From: Hippasteria phrygiana
Taxonomy: Eukaryota; Echinodermata; Asteroidea; Valvatida; Goniasteridae
Reading direction: 5' to 3'
Length of the DNA stretch: 64,000 nt
Assembly: GCA_037893225.1 (NCBI GenBank)
Contig: JAZGUH010000207.1
Coordinates: 62,001 to 126,000, forward strand
Both the position numbers and the translations under genes were made by a program. The notes under the pieces are model-generated. The model saw only the letters and a program-made list of their open reading frames with translations. It made no database searches and had not been told where the DNA came from. Of this stretch, positions 41,443 to 52,882 are shown piece by piece (the first letter of the stretch is position 1; each line of letters begins with the position of its first letter).

Positions 41443-41970
41443 TCAGATCTTTTTGTCCTGCATGAGGAACTTGCAGATGAAACCGTTTGAATTTGTAATA
41501 TATTCACCTCCCCATCCACCGTCTGCATAAACAACTCCGCAATCCGCACCCCAAGGACGTCCGTCTGGCTGCCCGACCAACCAGTTTTCGTAGCCACCAT
41601 CGCTGGTCCCATCTATCCAGCTGAACCGCCGGCTTGTACTGCTGTACTGGTATCCAATCCAGTAGTCATTGATTCCAGACGCAGTTGCGTACGCGCGCAC
41701 GAACTGGTTCTCTTCCTCGCTGGTAACCGATGCCAGATGAGCTGATCTCCCATCAGGTTCGGAGTGCTGTTGGCAGATGCGTACTGCGTCGTCAAAGTTA
41801 TAGTATGAAGTTTTCCGAACGGTCAAGTAGCAGTGGTTGCCCCATGCCAGCCATGGCGGTGGGCACTTGGTCTCGTTCATCATAGAACTCGTACCTGCCT
41901 TGTAGCATTTGCCATCTATCTGCAACGCTAGGATCAAGACTAGTACTAATCTTGTATTTCGGGCAGCCAT
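41443..41970 (-). CDS. Secreted C-type lectin, copy B (lacks one conserved Cys)
   Basis: A 175-residue single-exon protein with the same signal peptide and domain layout as copies A and C. QPD is present (134-136), followed by variable GRPWGAD. The residue pairing with C144 in the loop disulfide is Ile158 (copy C reads NWC where this copy reads EYI), so C144 is left unpaired and the WND region reads WGGE. The reading frame is otherwise intact and closely matches the other copies. The loop may be flexible or the protein may pair through C144; a recently inactivated gene is equally possible. Confidence 0.92.
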   Translation of the reverse strand: MAARNTRLVLVLILALQIDGKCYKAGTSSMMNETKCPPPWLAWGNHCYLTVRKTSYYNFDDAVRICQQHSEPDGRSAHLASVTSEEENQFVRAYATASGINDYWIGYQYSSTSRRFSWIDGTSDGGYENWLVGQPDGRPWGADCGVVYADGGWGGEYITNSNGFICKFLMQDKKI

Positions 41971-42228
41971 TGCTGGAGTTAAAAGGGTTGAGAGGTACGT
42001 CTTGCTGCCTTCTTATTGCAGGGACTCGATACAATTGTTATATTCAGAATGTATAATTGTGTAAAATGTAACCTCAGCCTCAAAGTCATTCACCGATAAT
42101 CCGCCATAAACCGATAGTTTGAATGCATAGGTCGCATTAAAACAGAGGGAGCGTCGAAAAAATGAACAAACGGCAGTCGTGAGAGGTCGGCTCATTCAAT
42201 TGCTGCTTTTCCACTTGATAGTGTTATA

Positions 42229-43039
42229 GACGGTGAAAGACTAACAGACCTCCGCTTTGCAGATGACGTCGCCTTAACTACCTCTTCTGTGGAAGACATG
42301 GAAATTATATTAAATCACCTAAACGGGGAGAGCCAAAGAATTGGACTAAAAATGAATAAGGGGAAAACAAAATATATGACGAACTATAATACAGATTCCA
42401 CCATCAAAGTAGAAAATCATGACATAGACAGAGTTGATGAATACAAATACCTTGGTCAAATATTAAAGATGAAAGACTTCACACACGAAGAAGTATTGAT
42501 AAGGATAAAAGCGGGTTGGAGGAGTTTTGGAAGGCACAAAGAAATTCTCTGTGACAAGAATATACCAATGGCACGGAGAAGGCAAATATACGACCAGTGC
42601 GTGCTACCAACTATGACATATGCTGCAGAAACATGGACAACAACAAAATACCTAGAAACCAAACTACAAACAACACAAAGGGCAATGGAGAGAAGAATGC
42701 TACACATATCCATCCGGGACAAAATATGATGCAGTGATATCAGAAAGAAAACAGGACTTAAGGACATAATTGAAAAAATCAAAGAAGCAAAGTGGAGATG
42801 GGCTGGACATGTGGCACGTTTGAAAGATAACAGATGGACCAGAAGAATTTCAAAGTGGCAACCACGAACAGGAAAGAGAAAACAAGGCAGACAGAAAAAG
42901 AGATGGAGATACGACATTACGTCCTACATGGGTACAACATGGACAACACAGGCACAAGAAAGAAGGACATGGAAAATACATGAAGAGGGCTACATCCGAC
43001 AATGGATGAACACGGCCTAGGCAAGGCAAGGCAAGGCAA
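42229..43039 (+). pseudogene. 5'-truncated RTE-like LINE, copy B
   Basis: The same 811-bp insertion as 24,657-25,467, with the same flanking GTGTTATA (42,221-42,228 and 43,040-43,047). A TGA at 42,727-42,729 replaces the Gly codon of copy A. It inserted once before A and B separated. Confidence 0.9.
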
Positions 43040-43995
43040 GTGTTATAATGAGAATGCCGAAATACGTTTTCTTCATACGTACGAGAGAATCGGTTACGCC
43101 AAAGTCATCTTCTGGTGCACAGGGGCAGCCAATATCTGATCTGAATTGGACTTCGAGTCAACAGTTATATGGACATGCTAGTAAAAATACCACAACGCCA
43201 CCGCATGACGGTATTCTTATTAAAAGAAGAACTCACTTTTCTCCAACTGGTGATTGAACACGTCAGGTTATTCGCAGATTGCCAGCTCTCGCCAGCCGAT
43301 GCACAAATGAAGCAAATCGGCTAGTACCGATCATACGACTGAGATCTGACTACAGTCGGGTGGATATATACCCACCGTGACAAAAGCGAGGCAAACCAGA
43401 GCAAGGCTTTAAAGCTTTACGCGAACAACGATCACATTCGATCAAGGACGATGATGATCAATAAGCAATAAACGGTATCAATCATTTTCTATCAGCCCAT
43501 TGTACAGCCATCAAAGGACAGTATTGTCGTGCCATCACGTGCATTTGGGTATATGGCAAGCTCAGTACCGTACTTGCAATGCCAACAATTAATAAGCCGA
43601 TCCTGTCAGCCTGCTCTTTGAAAGAAATCTGCAACGCCAATCAAATGGTTCACTACTGATGCAGTTGTGTTATAATGAGAATGCTGAAATACGTTTTCTT
43701 CATAAGTACGAGAGAATCAGTTAGGGCCTACGCCAAAGTCATCTTCCTGTGCACAGGGGCAGCCAATATCTGATATGAAGTGGACTTCGAGTCAACAGTT
43801 GCCATGGACATGCTAGTAAAATAAGGGAGACAACGCCACCACATGACAGCATTCTTAAAGAAGAACTCACTTTTCTCCAACTGGTGATTGAACACGTCAG
43901 GTCATTCGCAGATTTCCAGCTGTTGCCGTTCATGGTGCTCATTTACTTATATGTGCGCATGGGCAGAAAATCTACCAAGTTACATATAGTAACGG
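43040..43995 (+). repeat. Tandem block of the lectin array, copy B
   Basis: Counterpart of 25,468-26,454, with the GTGTTATAATGAGAATGC block at 43,040 and 43,668. No gene. Confidence 0.75.
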
Positions 43996-45028
43996 ATCGT
44001 GGCCCTGAAGGGACATCACACATCACAGATTTCTGCGCAGATATTTGCAAAGTCGAACATTTTATCGCACATTTATGCGAAGATTTATGCGATGTCGTAC
44101 ATTTTATTGCATATTTTATCGCAGATTTCTGCGGATTCTATTATTGCGGATTCTATCTTACCAATGTACTGGGCAGGCCCAATTTTTAGAAGGGGCAAAT
44201 TAGTTGCTATTAATGAGCTAATGATGAGTCGTTTTAAGAGTTTAAGAAACTGCGTTTTATGAACAAAATTGCCACTTTAGAAGTGTCCTCATAGCAGAAT
44301 TTTATTCCATAATTCAACTGATACTGGGAAGGCCCTATTTCGGCCTATGAGGAACGTCAAATCCGCCCAATAATTAGCTGCTAATTAAAGGGCTAATGAC
44401 GAGTCCCTATTTTCGTCCGAAAAAGTATATGAAACTCCGTTCTCTCACCAACACCGCCACTTTAAACTGGGGACTCGTCAATAGCCCTTTAATTATTAGG
44501 TACGGTGGGTAATTAGTGGGCGGATCTGGCCCCTCCAAAATTCACTTTGTGTAAAGTATGTGAGGTACATTTACTTTTAAATCGGCAGTTGTCAACAAAA
44601 TGCAGTTTTCTACACTTTTGAAATAAATGTTCTCATTAGCCCTTTGATTAGAAGCTAATTAAAAAAGAAATTGGTATTCTCTATATTTTGAGCATATAAT
44701 ATATTCGTTATTTACATTGCTTAAAAAACGTGTAATTTTGCTAAAACCTTAAACATTTTGTTGATGGAACGCCAAAAAAGCATACTTTGTTGACCACCTT
44801 TTACTTGATGCGTTTGAGATTTTGAGTCTGCGGCTGAATCCACGGCCGAAATATGCAAAGAAAATTTATGTGCGATAAAATGTGCGACATCGCAAATACC
44901 TGCGAAGAAATCTGCGATAAAATTTGCAATAAAATGTGCGACATCGCAGAAATCTGCGCAGAAATGTGGGATAAAATGTGCGACTGGGCTGAAATCTGCG
45001 ATGTGTGATGTCCCTTTAGGGCCACGAT
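43996..45028. mobile_element. TIR element T1, copy B
   Basis: Counterpart of 26,455-27,504, with matching ATCGTGGCCCT ends (right end keeps GGCCACGAT). Small indels only. No coding capacity. Confidence 0.75.
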
Positions 45029-46855
45029 ACAATAGTCACCGTGTATTCTCAGTTTGATCCTCAAGGGTTTTCTCTGGTTAATTCTCTGACGTTCTGAAGC
45101 ATTGCCGACGCCAGTTAGGTAAAGCTTCTAATTGTAACAATCTAGACCACTAATGTGGACCCAGTATTATTATTATACACCTCGGATTTCTAATCAATTC
45201 TTCAAGGTTAATTGCATCTGTTTTTTCCAGAATGCATTCTTCCTCAAACAACAGCGCGTGGGGTCCTCCTCACAGAAACACTAAAGGCCTAATTGAGGCT
45301 CACGCTGTAATAGCAAAATGCTAACCAAAATGGCAATACGCACTTAGGTATTTCATTTAGAAAGGGCCATTCTCGCGTAAATATGAGACTCCCTGATAAT
45401 CCGAATTATACTGCGCATGCTCAGTAGGCCCCGTATACAAAACAATGAGAAACATAGAGTTAGGGTAGGGTGAGGATTAGGGTGAGAAAATAGTGTTGGA
45501 GTCAGGGTTTATGGTAGGGTTTGGGTTAGGGTTGGGATGAGATTAACGGTTATGCCATTGCCCAACATTATTGTGTTCATTATATAAAAGCGCAATTGTG
45601 TTGCAATAACAGACTATATACCATGGGCAAAGAGTCGGATATTTATGGGATTCGGATATATTCATATGACGCCGGTTAATACAAAATTGAAGCAATTTTT
45701 GTGACGTCAGCAGTAGTTGTTTTATTGTGACGTCGCTATTATCCAGACGACTTTGCTTCACCCTCAAATTCGCGTGAAGGATGAACCGGGCATAGATATC
45801 AGAAGAATAAATAACTAGATCAAAGGCGCGTATAATACGCGCGTTTTGCCTGGGCGCGGCCATTGGTCACGTGAACAGGGTTAACAATTGACGCTCAAAT
45901 GTGGAAATCGCCGCCCGCAAAATCACCAGTGGTCACTTGAAGTACGGTGGGATTTTACTTGAGCTGCTTGCGGCAATTCTATATTTCTATTTATTACGCC
46001 TGTTGCCTCTGATTAGGCCTACTTTATGCATTTGTCCTTGCTCGTCGCCCTGTTCACTTGACTTTTTGGCGCGTTCCATGCACAGCTACAGCATTTACAC
46101 CCTGCATTGGTACACAGCGCCGGTGTAGTGTTCACAGAAAACTGATTCGGCAGTGCACAGCATTTACACTGCCTATTCACCCTGCATACTAGCCCACAGC
46201 GCCACCACGAAGCTAATACGCATCGCTGATTGGCCAGCAAGAAAAATCCACACGATGACGTCATGTCAAATCCAGCTTACTCCCTAGCTACCCAACGCCG
46301 TTAAAAGGCATGCTAAAAATCGTGAAAAAAAATACCGTTTCGCAATGTCAGTGTATTACGGATTGACAAATCGGAAGGGTTGATCTGAAGAGTTCAGGAG
46401 ACGGCAAAAATACGGGTCCACCTAGACAACTAAAAATACATGGCGTGGACTATATAGTTTTTTCTCAGTGGCGATCGAGTTGAAGTGCGGTTTCGCAAAA
46501 GGGAAGAAAATATTGCTTTTTTTTACACTTTCACTCAAATTGGTAATTAATTAAACAGTTGTCTAGGAAGCTTATTTATTCAGGAATATTTTGGTACATA
46601 ACTTACCTATTTAGCGTAATTATTCGTCGCCATTTTGCGTCATTCGTAAGATGAGTCATTTCTGATCGGTCAATGTTTTGCGTGTGTAGTCAGTACGCTA
46701 TACACGAAATGTGCGCATGTGCAGGCAAAATAGTGGAAACACATGTACAACGCAGAAGAATTCAATTCATTCTGATTTTCCTAGGGAAAATACGATCAGT
46801 TTTGTATATAGATCAGGAAATACATATTAATTTCAAATATTTTAGATTTATTCTT
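45029..46855. other. Non-coding part of duplication copy B
   Basis: Contains the single TAGACCACTAATGTGGAC block (about 45,142-45,470), a telomere-like stretch (about 45,460-45,545) and the dispersed repeat shared with 22,085-22,625. No gene. Confidence 0.5.
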
Positions 46856-46884
46856 TCACTATTTTTGAACCGCCATGGCTACAA

Positions 46885-48074
46885 CGTTCGATCTGCTCTC
46901 TCGGAAAGCAGAAAAGTAGAAAAATAGATTTGCTCGAAATGTTCGATGGGCTTTTCTGGTAGCATTGAAGCAGAGAAGCAGATGTCCCTTTTTGAACCGC
47001 CAGTGTAGGGTAAGAAGTAAATTATGCTTTTGTGGTAGCAGAAAAGCAGAAAAGTAGAAAAATGCATTTTACAAAAAGGTTCAATCTACTTTTCTGCTAT
47101 TTTAACAGCAGAAAAGCAGATGTCCACTTTTGAACCTCCATACTTCTGATATAGTTCATTCTATTTTTCTTCTGATATCTATGGAATCAGTGTCATATGA
47201 AAATCTGACTCCTATGAAAATAGGAATTACTCATTTTCCCTATTATTGGTTAAACCCTCTCACGTGACTAGTCTGGATTCCAGACCAAAATATTCTGACT
47301 ATTTCTGATGAATATTAGGGTCTGGTAGCCGCCAAAGTCACGTGACGAAAACGGGAGGAATTTCTCCCGTTTCCGAAAATGTCGGAAGTTTTCCGAACTT
47401 GTTTCCGGTAACATTCAGCTGTTAACGTTGATGTTCGCAATAACAATCTGTCAGGCCATCCTGGAATTTGAATTCTCAGTTATACATAAAAACTAGAAAA
47501 TCAGTGCCCTACTATTTTGCCGACCGGATTCTGCACGCAAGAATATTAAATTTGAATTATGCCACTGACGTCATTCGGACTAACACCACGTCATGATCTA
47601 TTTTAAACCGTGGGTATTTACTATACCTGACCTCAGGGAATCTTCAGGTCAGGGAACTAGACTATCACGTGACTGGCCACCACATTCCTAATTATCTTCA
47701 CTTATACTACCAATGATGTATTTCATAGTGAATGAAATTCACGCTACACCGGGCGTAATTGGTATTGGCAAACCTAAGTTGGTATGCAACAAAGGAAACA
47801 GAATTCCAGTCTAACTTTCTATGGCCTCCCAAATCACTTGAAAAGGCATCAGTACATCAACTGGAGCAAAGAAAGAAATAATTTTAATTCGTCATGTGAC
47901 AATCACTCCCTACTATTATTACTTCTTGATAAAAACACTCAAAATTACTCTTTTCTGGTACATCTATCAATTATTATACACCCGTAAATTATTAATAATC
48001 TGGTGTAGAAACACTTACTATTTACAACACTTAAAATTTGCAAAAAAATCTCTTTTTGTGAAATTAAGTTAAAG
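46885..48074. repeat. AGCAGAAAAGTAG array and inverted-repeat segment, copy B
   Basis: Counterpart of 30,700-31,891: AGCAGAAAAGTAGAAAAAT array to about 47,140, the CACGTGACTAGTCT inverted pair at 47,261-47,671, then the 3' flank of the gypsy relic. Confidence 0.6.
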
Positions 48075-48405
48075 TTACTCTGGACACCTACTGAGGAAGT
48101 CAGCACCAAGATTGTCTGACCCTTTGATAGCTTTTACTAGATACCTTTTACTAGATACCCGTAAGGGCCCAACGCATTAATCTGGGGGTTGTGTAATCCG
48201 GCTTTTCGTAAGACATGTTAACACAAACTCGGTACCATATAGATATACATGGAACTTATTAGCTGCCCAAACAAGGGCAAGACATTCCCGCTCAACTACC
48301 GCAGTAGCCGCTTCGCGGGGTAAAGCTTTCGGCTGGCGTAACACACTGACAATTTCACCTCATACTGCGCCGAGTCCGACATCGGACGCATTTGCGCAGC
48401 ACTTA
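48075..48405 (-). pseudogene. Ty3/gypsy RNase H relic, copy B
   Basis: Same end-of-pol sequence as 31,892-32,220, ending GSDNLGADFLSRCPE then TAA at 48,075-48,077. The corresponding RT part is absent here because the duplication stops first. Confidence 0.7.
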
Positions 48406-48421
48406 TACAATATTTTGCTGG

Positions 48422-48572
48422 GTGTCACGGTCTCATTTATCCGGTGTGCCCAATTTTCCGGAACAATTTTAACGCTACTGAACCCTAACAAATGCATGCG
48501 CAGTGATGTATTTGTTATGGTTCAATAATGTTCCGGAAAACTGGGCACACCGGATAAATGAGACCGTGACAC
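48422..48572. mobile_element. 151-bp near-palindromic MITE, copy-B-specific, 3-bp TSD TGG
   Basis: Ends GTGTCACGGTCTCATTTATC are inverted over 43 bp with one mismatch. TGG flanks both sides (48,419-48,421 and 48,573-48,575). Copy A reads GCTGGGTCTGGCAATCG with no insertion. The insertion therefore postdates the A/B duplication. Confidence 0.92.
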
Positions 48573-48762
48573 TGGGTCTGGCAATCGCAGGGTTGGCGCA
48601 GAAGCTGTTTCAGTGTGGGGCCGTGCATCTGAACTGGGTAGCCTACCTGCCGTACCGACCGTTTATGTCAGGAACCGGTTCCAGATTATGGAATCGAGTA
48701 CCCGTTACCGAAATAATGGTATTACTTTATAGTAATTTTCCCAGACAGTCAACGCGTGCGCA

Positions 48763-49082
48763 GGTTAATGGCTATACAGCGCCCCCATACAAACGCACAC
48801 CAAGGCCACATCGCTATTTAAAGGTGGGCTTGGTGTGCGTGTGCTCTACAGCCATTGAGGGAGCACCACACTAGAGGCCAAAATGGCTGCGCCAAACTCA
48901 TTACCATAAATTGTAAACCCACAACTCTTTTTGAATAATATATTTTGGGGTCATGTAATTGATAGATTGTGTAATAATGATCAGCTATCATAACCTGGGG
49001 TTCTGTGCTTCAACTTTTGTGCATTATATACTTGCTAAATTTTGCCTTAAAAAATCGGTCCTATTTGGCTTGGCAAGTGGAG
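48763..49082 (+). repeat. Repeat family R, copy 2 (truncated)
   Basis: Starts at ATACAGCGCCCCCATACAAA and has the uninterrupted GAGGCCAAAATGGCTGCGCC. It stops at GGCTTGGCAAGTGGAGG, where a piece of the lectin array resumes. Confidence 0.85.
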
Positions 49083-49512
49083 GTTATTCGCAGATTTCCA
49101 GCTCTCGCCAGCCGATGCACAAATGAAGCAAATCGGCTAGTGCCGATCATGCGACTGAGATCAGACTACAGTCGGGTGGATATATACCCGCCGCCTTGAC
49201 AAAAGCGAGGCAAACCAGAGCAAGGCTTTAAAAGCTTCGCCAACAACGATCCCATTCGATCAAGGACGATGATTATTAATAAGTAATCAATAGCAATCAG
49301 CCCATTGCATAGCCACCATCGGGCAGTATTACCGTGCCATTAATATTTCACGCGCATTTGGGTATATATCTAAGGCAAGCTTCGCACCGTACTTGGAATG
49401 CCAATTACAGTGGCCGCAGCATCAGGAACTCATCTAGAAACTAAATTAATAAGCCAATCCTGCCAGCAAGCTCTTTGAAAGAACTCTGCAAGGCCTATCA
49501 AATGGTTCACTG
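49083..49512 (+). repeat. Third copy of the array segment at 25,695 and 43,263
   Basis: TTATTCGCAGATTTCCAGCT through GTGGATATATACCCGCC and GAACTCTGCAAGG match 25,695-26,090 and 43,263-43,655. An ~18-bp-larger middle includes GGCCGCAGCATCAGGAACTC, not present in the others. Confidence 0.75.
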
Positions 49513-49689
49513 CTCAGAAAACCAGCCATCGATGAGTAAATACAGGAGTGTATTAATGCACAGGAGTCTCAGTCTACGGCTATGGTCCCACAGAATACAC
49601 GCTGGTGGCATTTGTGAAGCATAAACATATGCATTCTTCCAAATACAATCAGGGCACAATAAGCACAGAATATATCCCTGTATGCAAAC

Positions 49690-50205
49690 CCTCAACTCAT
49701 TTATCCTGCATTATCACCTTGCAAACTGAACTGTTTGAATTTGTACACCGAGTATTATGTCATGAACCATGTCCATAAACAACTGCGCAATCGACGCCCG
49801 TGGCACGTTCTTCCAACCAGTTTTCATATCCACCACTGGTCCGCCGTACCACCCACCAGCTTGTACTGCTGTTCCGGTATCCAATCCAGTAGCTACTGAT
49901 CGCGGACGCAGTTTCGTACGCACGTATGAACTGATTCTCTTCTTCGCTGGTAACTGATATGCCAGATGAACTGACCTCCCATCAGGTTCGGCGGTTGGCA
50001 GTATAGCGTACCGCTTCGTTAAAGTTCTAGTATGAAGTTTTCCGAACGGTCGGGTGGCAGTGGTTGCCCCATACCAGCCATGGGAACTGGGTCTCGCTCA
50101 TGGAAGTCGTATCTGTCTTGTAGCATTTACCATCTATCTTCAACCTTGCTTGAATCAGGATCAAACGTAGTAGGCCCACAACTCTTAAGCTTCGGGCAGC
50201 CCTGA
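49690..50205 (-). pseudogene. Decayed C-type lectin, psi-2
   Basis: Paralogue of psi-1 (35,402-35,965): LKIDGKCYKTDTTSMSET, then FPWLVWGNHCHPTVRKTSY and later CTLD pieces in shifting frames, with stops. Missing loop sequence and broken frames mark it as a pseudogene. Confidence 0.8.
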
Positions 50206-51622
50206 TGATGGACTTTAAAACTGCTTGTATTGAGTTACTGCTGTGTATGCCAATTTGTAGCAATTAAAACCCTGCGTGCAGCCAAGGTGATCAACCGGTA
50301 GAAACACTTTTTTTTTAATTATTTAATTACTTAAACACCTTTCGGCTAATTCCGCTCAAACTACATGTATTCCTACATCAAACCCCCTAGTTGGACCTGG
50401 TACCTTTAAAGCGGGGGTTCCCCACCAGGCAGGACTTTTTCCCCCGACGGTGAAAAATCTGGGCTTATTGCCAAGGCCATTCATTTGTATAGCCGACCTC
50501 GCCGGGTCGAGCGAGCCTGCATAGAGAACTATCAATCATCCCACTGCTTGCCCAATCACAAACGGTAAACAACAGACGTTTCCACCAACAGAAAGCCTAT
50601 GTCTGTGACTGTTTTATCTCCACGTTTAAGAAGTTGCCTTCCGGGTGAGCACCTTGGTGCGCGCGAGTCATGTTATGGGCGGTGCGCCTCCTATAGGTAT
50701 TCTACGAATCCGTAGCATCGGTGTAATTGTTCATGTCTACTTTAAAGTCACAGTAGAGAAACACATTTAACCGTTGTTTCAATTAACCTATTGCGGTAGA
50801 AACACATAAACGAGCAGAGTGTCAAATCACATGGTTATTATTCGACGCGGAATGTTCCAAATCTTATAGATAAACATTACAGCACCAAACTCTACAGGGT
50901 TGTCTAAGGTGCGAGCTCATGTCACCAATTTCGATAGGTTAATAGGCCACATGAACAAACATCTTTACAAATCGGCAAGTAGGATAATTTGCCTGGTTGA
51001 ATTTCGGCTTTTCTCTGCGATACAGTCTCGATATCTCCAGGTGATAACTGCGTCACGCTCTGGCTGTCTTCAACAACGTCACTGTGACTTTGGAAACCAC
51101 ATGCTCTGTGTGCTATGCAACACTACAGCATGGTAAAATGCGTATTAGAAAACCTTGGGCACTCACGTGATACATTCATGCCGCACTCTATACAGCCGCA
51201 GTTAATAGTCCTTTGCAGAAACTAATTCAGTTATAGTCTGAATTGAGTTGTATACAGTCGAACACCTTTATAACAAGGTCCTTGGGACTTTACAATTTAC
51301 CTTGTTATGACAGGTACCTTGTATTATCAGTAGGGCCTAATGGAAAACAAAGAAAAACAAAGACTCAGGACCTATTTTTTCCCTTGTTATAAGCAGGATA
51401 TTGTATTAAAAGTGCTCTTATTATCAGGGTTCGACTGTAGTTATTTTCTAAGAAGTAAAGCTATGGCGATCGTCACCGTGTATTCTCTATATAGCGACGT
51501 TTTAGCATCCGTGAAGGATGTACCTTAAAGCAGGCATTATTCTGAATATAGTCATCGCATACTGACATAGTCTTGGCTCCAAGACGTCCTTAGCAGTGCG
51601 ATGCAACGCGTGCGCAGGTTAA
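50206..51622. repeat. Segmental duplication B' (partner A' 35,966-38,063)
   Basis: Collinear with A' apart from the lack of the 36,262-37,096 segment and the presence of a pogo-like MITE at 51,255-51,437. It ends at ACGCGTGCGCAGGTTAA, the target of the THAP element. No gene. Confidence 0.85.
51255..51437. mobile_element. 183-bp pogo/Tigger-like MITE with TA TSD
   Basis: Left CAGTCGAACACC and right GGTTCGACTG are inverted ends of the pogo/Tigger type. TA flanks at 51,253-51,254 and 51,438-51,439. A' (near 37,861) shows TTGTATAGTTATTTTC uninterrupted. No coding capacity. Confidence 0.92.
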
Positions 51623-52876
51623 AGACCAACTAAAACGCCAATTTTGTTTTTGACTTTTTTGACTTATCTGATAGTTTATGCCTCCCCAAAACTAATGTAA
51701 CAAATTTCATGATTCTGAAAACATATGACGTCACTGTATTATACAGACAATGTTTTACGTAGAGTCTGTACGTATTTTGTTGTCTAAGGATAGTATTACT
51801 TGCTGTGCTTTTTGCACATGATTCAGGTGTAACACTACGGTAAACATATTTTAAAGTGTTGACATCTTTGGGGTTGTAGGCTTGTTCTTGCTGAAAAGCT
51901 AGTTATGAGTCATACTTTCCTTTGTTTGCAGTCGGCTTTTATTGAGACCTGCGCGGTGAGTTGTGTGTGAGTTGATGCTATACTCTAGTCTAGCGACTTT
52001 GCTTATGCAGCCCTCATAAGGACCCGCACCTTCTCAGAACTATACACACAATTTCTGTTATAAGGTACCAGACTCAATCGCATGCAGCCTATTTACGGTA
52101 CCGTGCGTGTACAATGCATGTTGAGTCAAGCGAGCGTGGACAAAGAAACGGCCGGGGCTCTGGCTGCTCGAGCCGGCAACCGCAGGAAACGTCGTCGTGG
52201 TCTGGGACGCGTGAGTCCGGGACAGGATTGGAATGCTCGGTGCCTTTAGAGTTGGAATGGCTCCAGCCTTCAAACGGAATTGTGCCTTCAAACCCAGCTG
52301 AGTTTTCATACTAACACTATCATCAATACAGTCTTTGGCGAAATGTTCTGCACATATTTTCGACCATTTCGACAGCCTAAAATCAGATATTGTATTGTCT
52401 ACAAAGCGGACCCACTGTCGCCTTTGAACTCCATTCAGCACTGGGAATCGCAGGAAGGTTAGGTCAGGGTTTTTGTCGCTGTTCCTCGTGCAACCCCCTA
52501 CTACACACGATCGAGGCATAATGATTATCTCAGAACCATGCTCATACTGAAATAATACAAAAAATTGACAAAATAGACGGGAAAACGGAGGAGTTATGTC
52601 GACCAAAACTCTTCCAGCAGCATCAACTCCACGTACGCACATGCATTGGCTGTAGCATCAACCGACCCTACACGTGTACGTCACGGGGTCACGTACATAC
52701 ATTTACATACATAATGAGCTTTCGCGAAACAGGATAAATGGTTCAGAATAGTTTCAGAATGGTTTAAAATAAAAGAATCCCTCTCGTCTGCAAACTAATC
52801 TCCATCAGTTAACAGAGTATTTAAACTGTAGGAAAAGTCTAAAAAGTCAAACATATATTGGCGTTTTAGTTGCTCT
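51623..52876. mobile_element. 1,254-bp Kolobok-like element carrying a THAP exon, TTAA TSD
   Basis: Ends AGACCAACTAAAACGCCAAT and, on the other strand, AGAGCAACTAAAACGCCAAT are inverted with one mismatch in 20. TTAA lies at 51,619-51,622 and 52,877-52,880. A' (38,045) has CGCAGGTTAATGGCTATAC without the insertion. TTAA target plus a THAP domain points to the Kolobok superfamily, since piggyBac also uses TTAA but lacks THAP. There is no transposase catalytic core, so the element is non-autonomous. Confidence 0.85.
52058..52519 (-). CDS. THAP-domain protein encoded inside the TTAA element
   Basis: From the chosen Met (52,519; the frame runs further upstream but THAP proteins start just before the first Cys) the protein has 153 residues. 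The C2CH zinc ligands are C5, C10, C56 and H59 (CVVGGC and KICAEHF). P26, W36, F60 and the late GAIPT at about residues 86-90 are the other THAP invariants. THAP is a sequence-specific DNA-binding zinc finger. No catalytic domain follows, only a serine/threonine-rich tail and a stop. It may be a first exon spliced to sequence now lost, or a stand-alone binder of the element's ends. Intact frame. Confidence 0.85.
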   Translation of the reverse strand: MPRSCVVGGCTRNSDKNPDLTFLRFPVLNGVQRRQWVRFVDNTISDFRLSKWSKICAEHFAKDCIDDSVSMKTQLGLKAQFRLKAGAIPTLKAPSIPILSRTHASQTTTTFPAVAGSSSQSPGRFFVHARLTQHALYTHGTVNRLHAIESGTL

Positions 52877-52882
52877 TTAAGG

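Larger units (their letters stand above)
41352..48751. repeat. Segmental duplication, long copy B
   Basis: Partner of 23,795-32,404, in the same orientation. It starts at GAACTAATCCAAGCACACTG and ends at AATTTTCCCAGACAGTCAA, then runs into repeat R copy 2. The shared content is described under copy A. Copy-specific features are the unduplicated 45,142-45,470 block and the MITE at 48,422. Confidence 0.9.
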
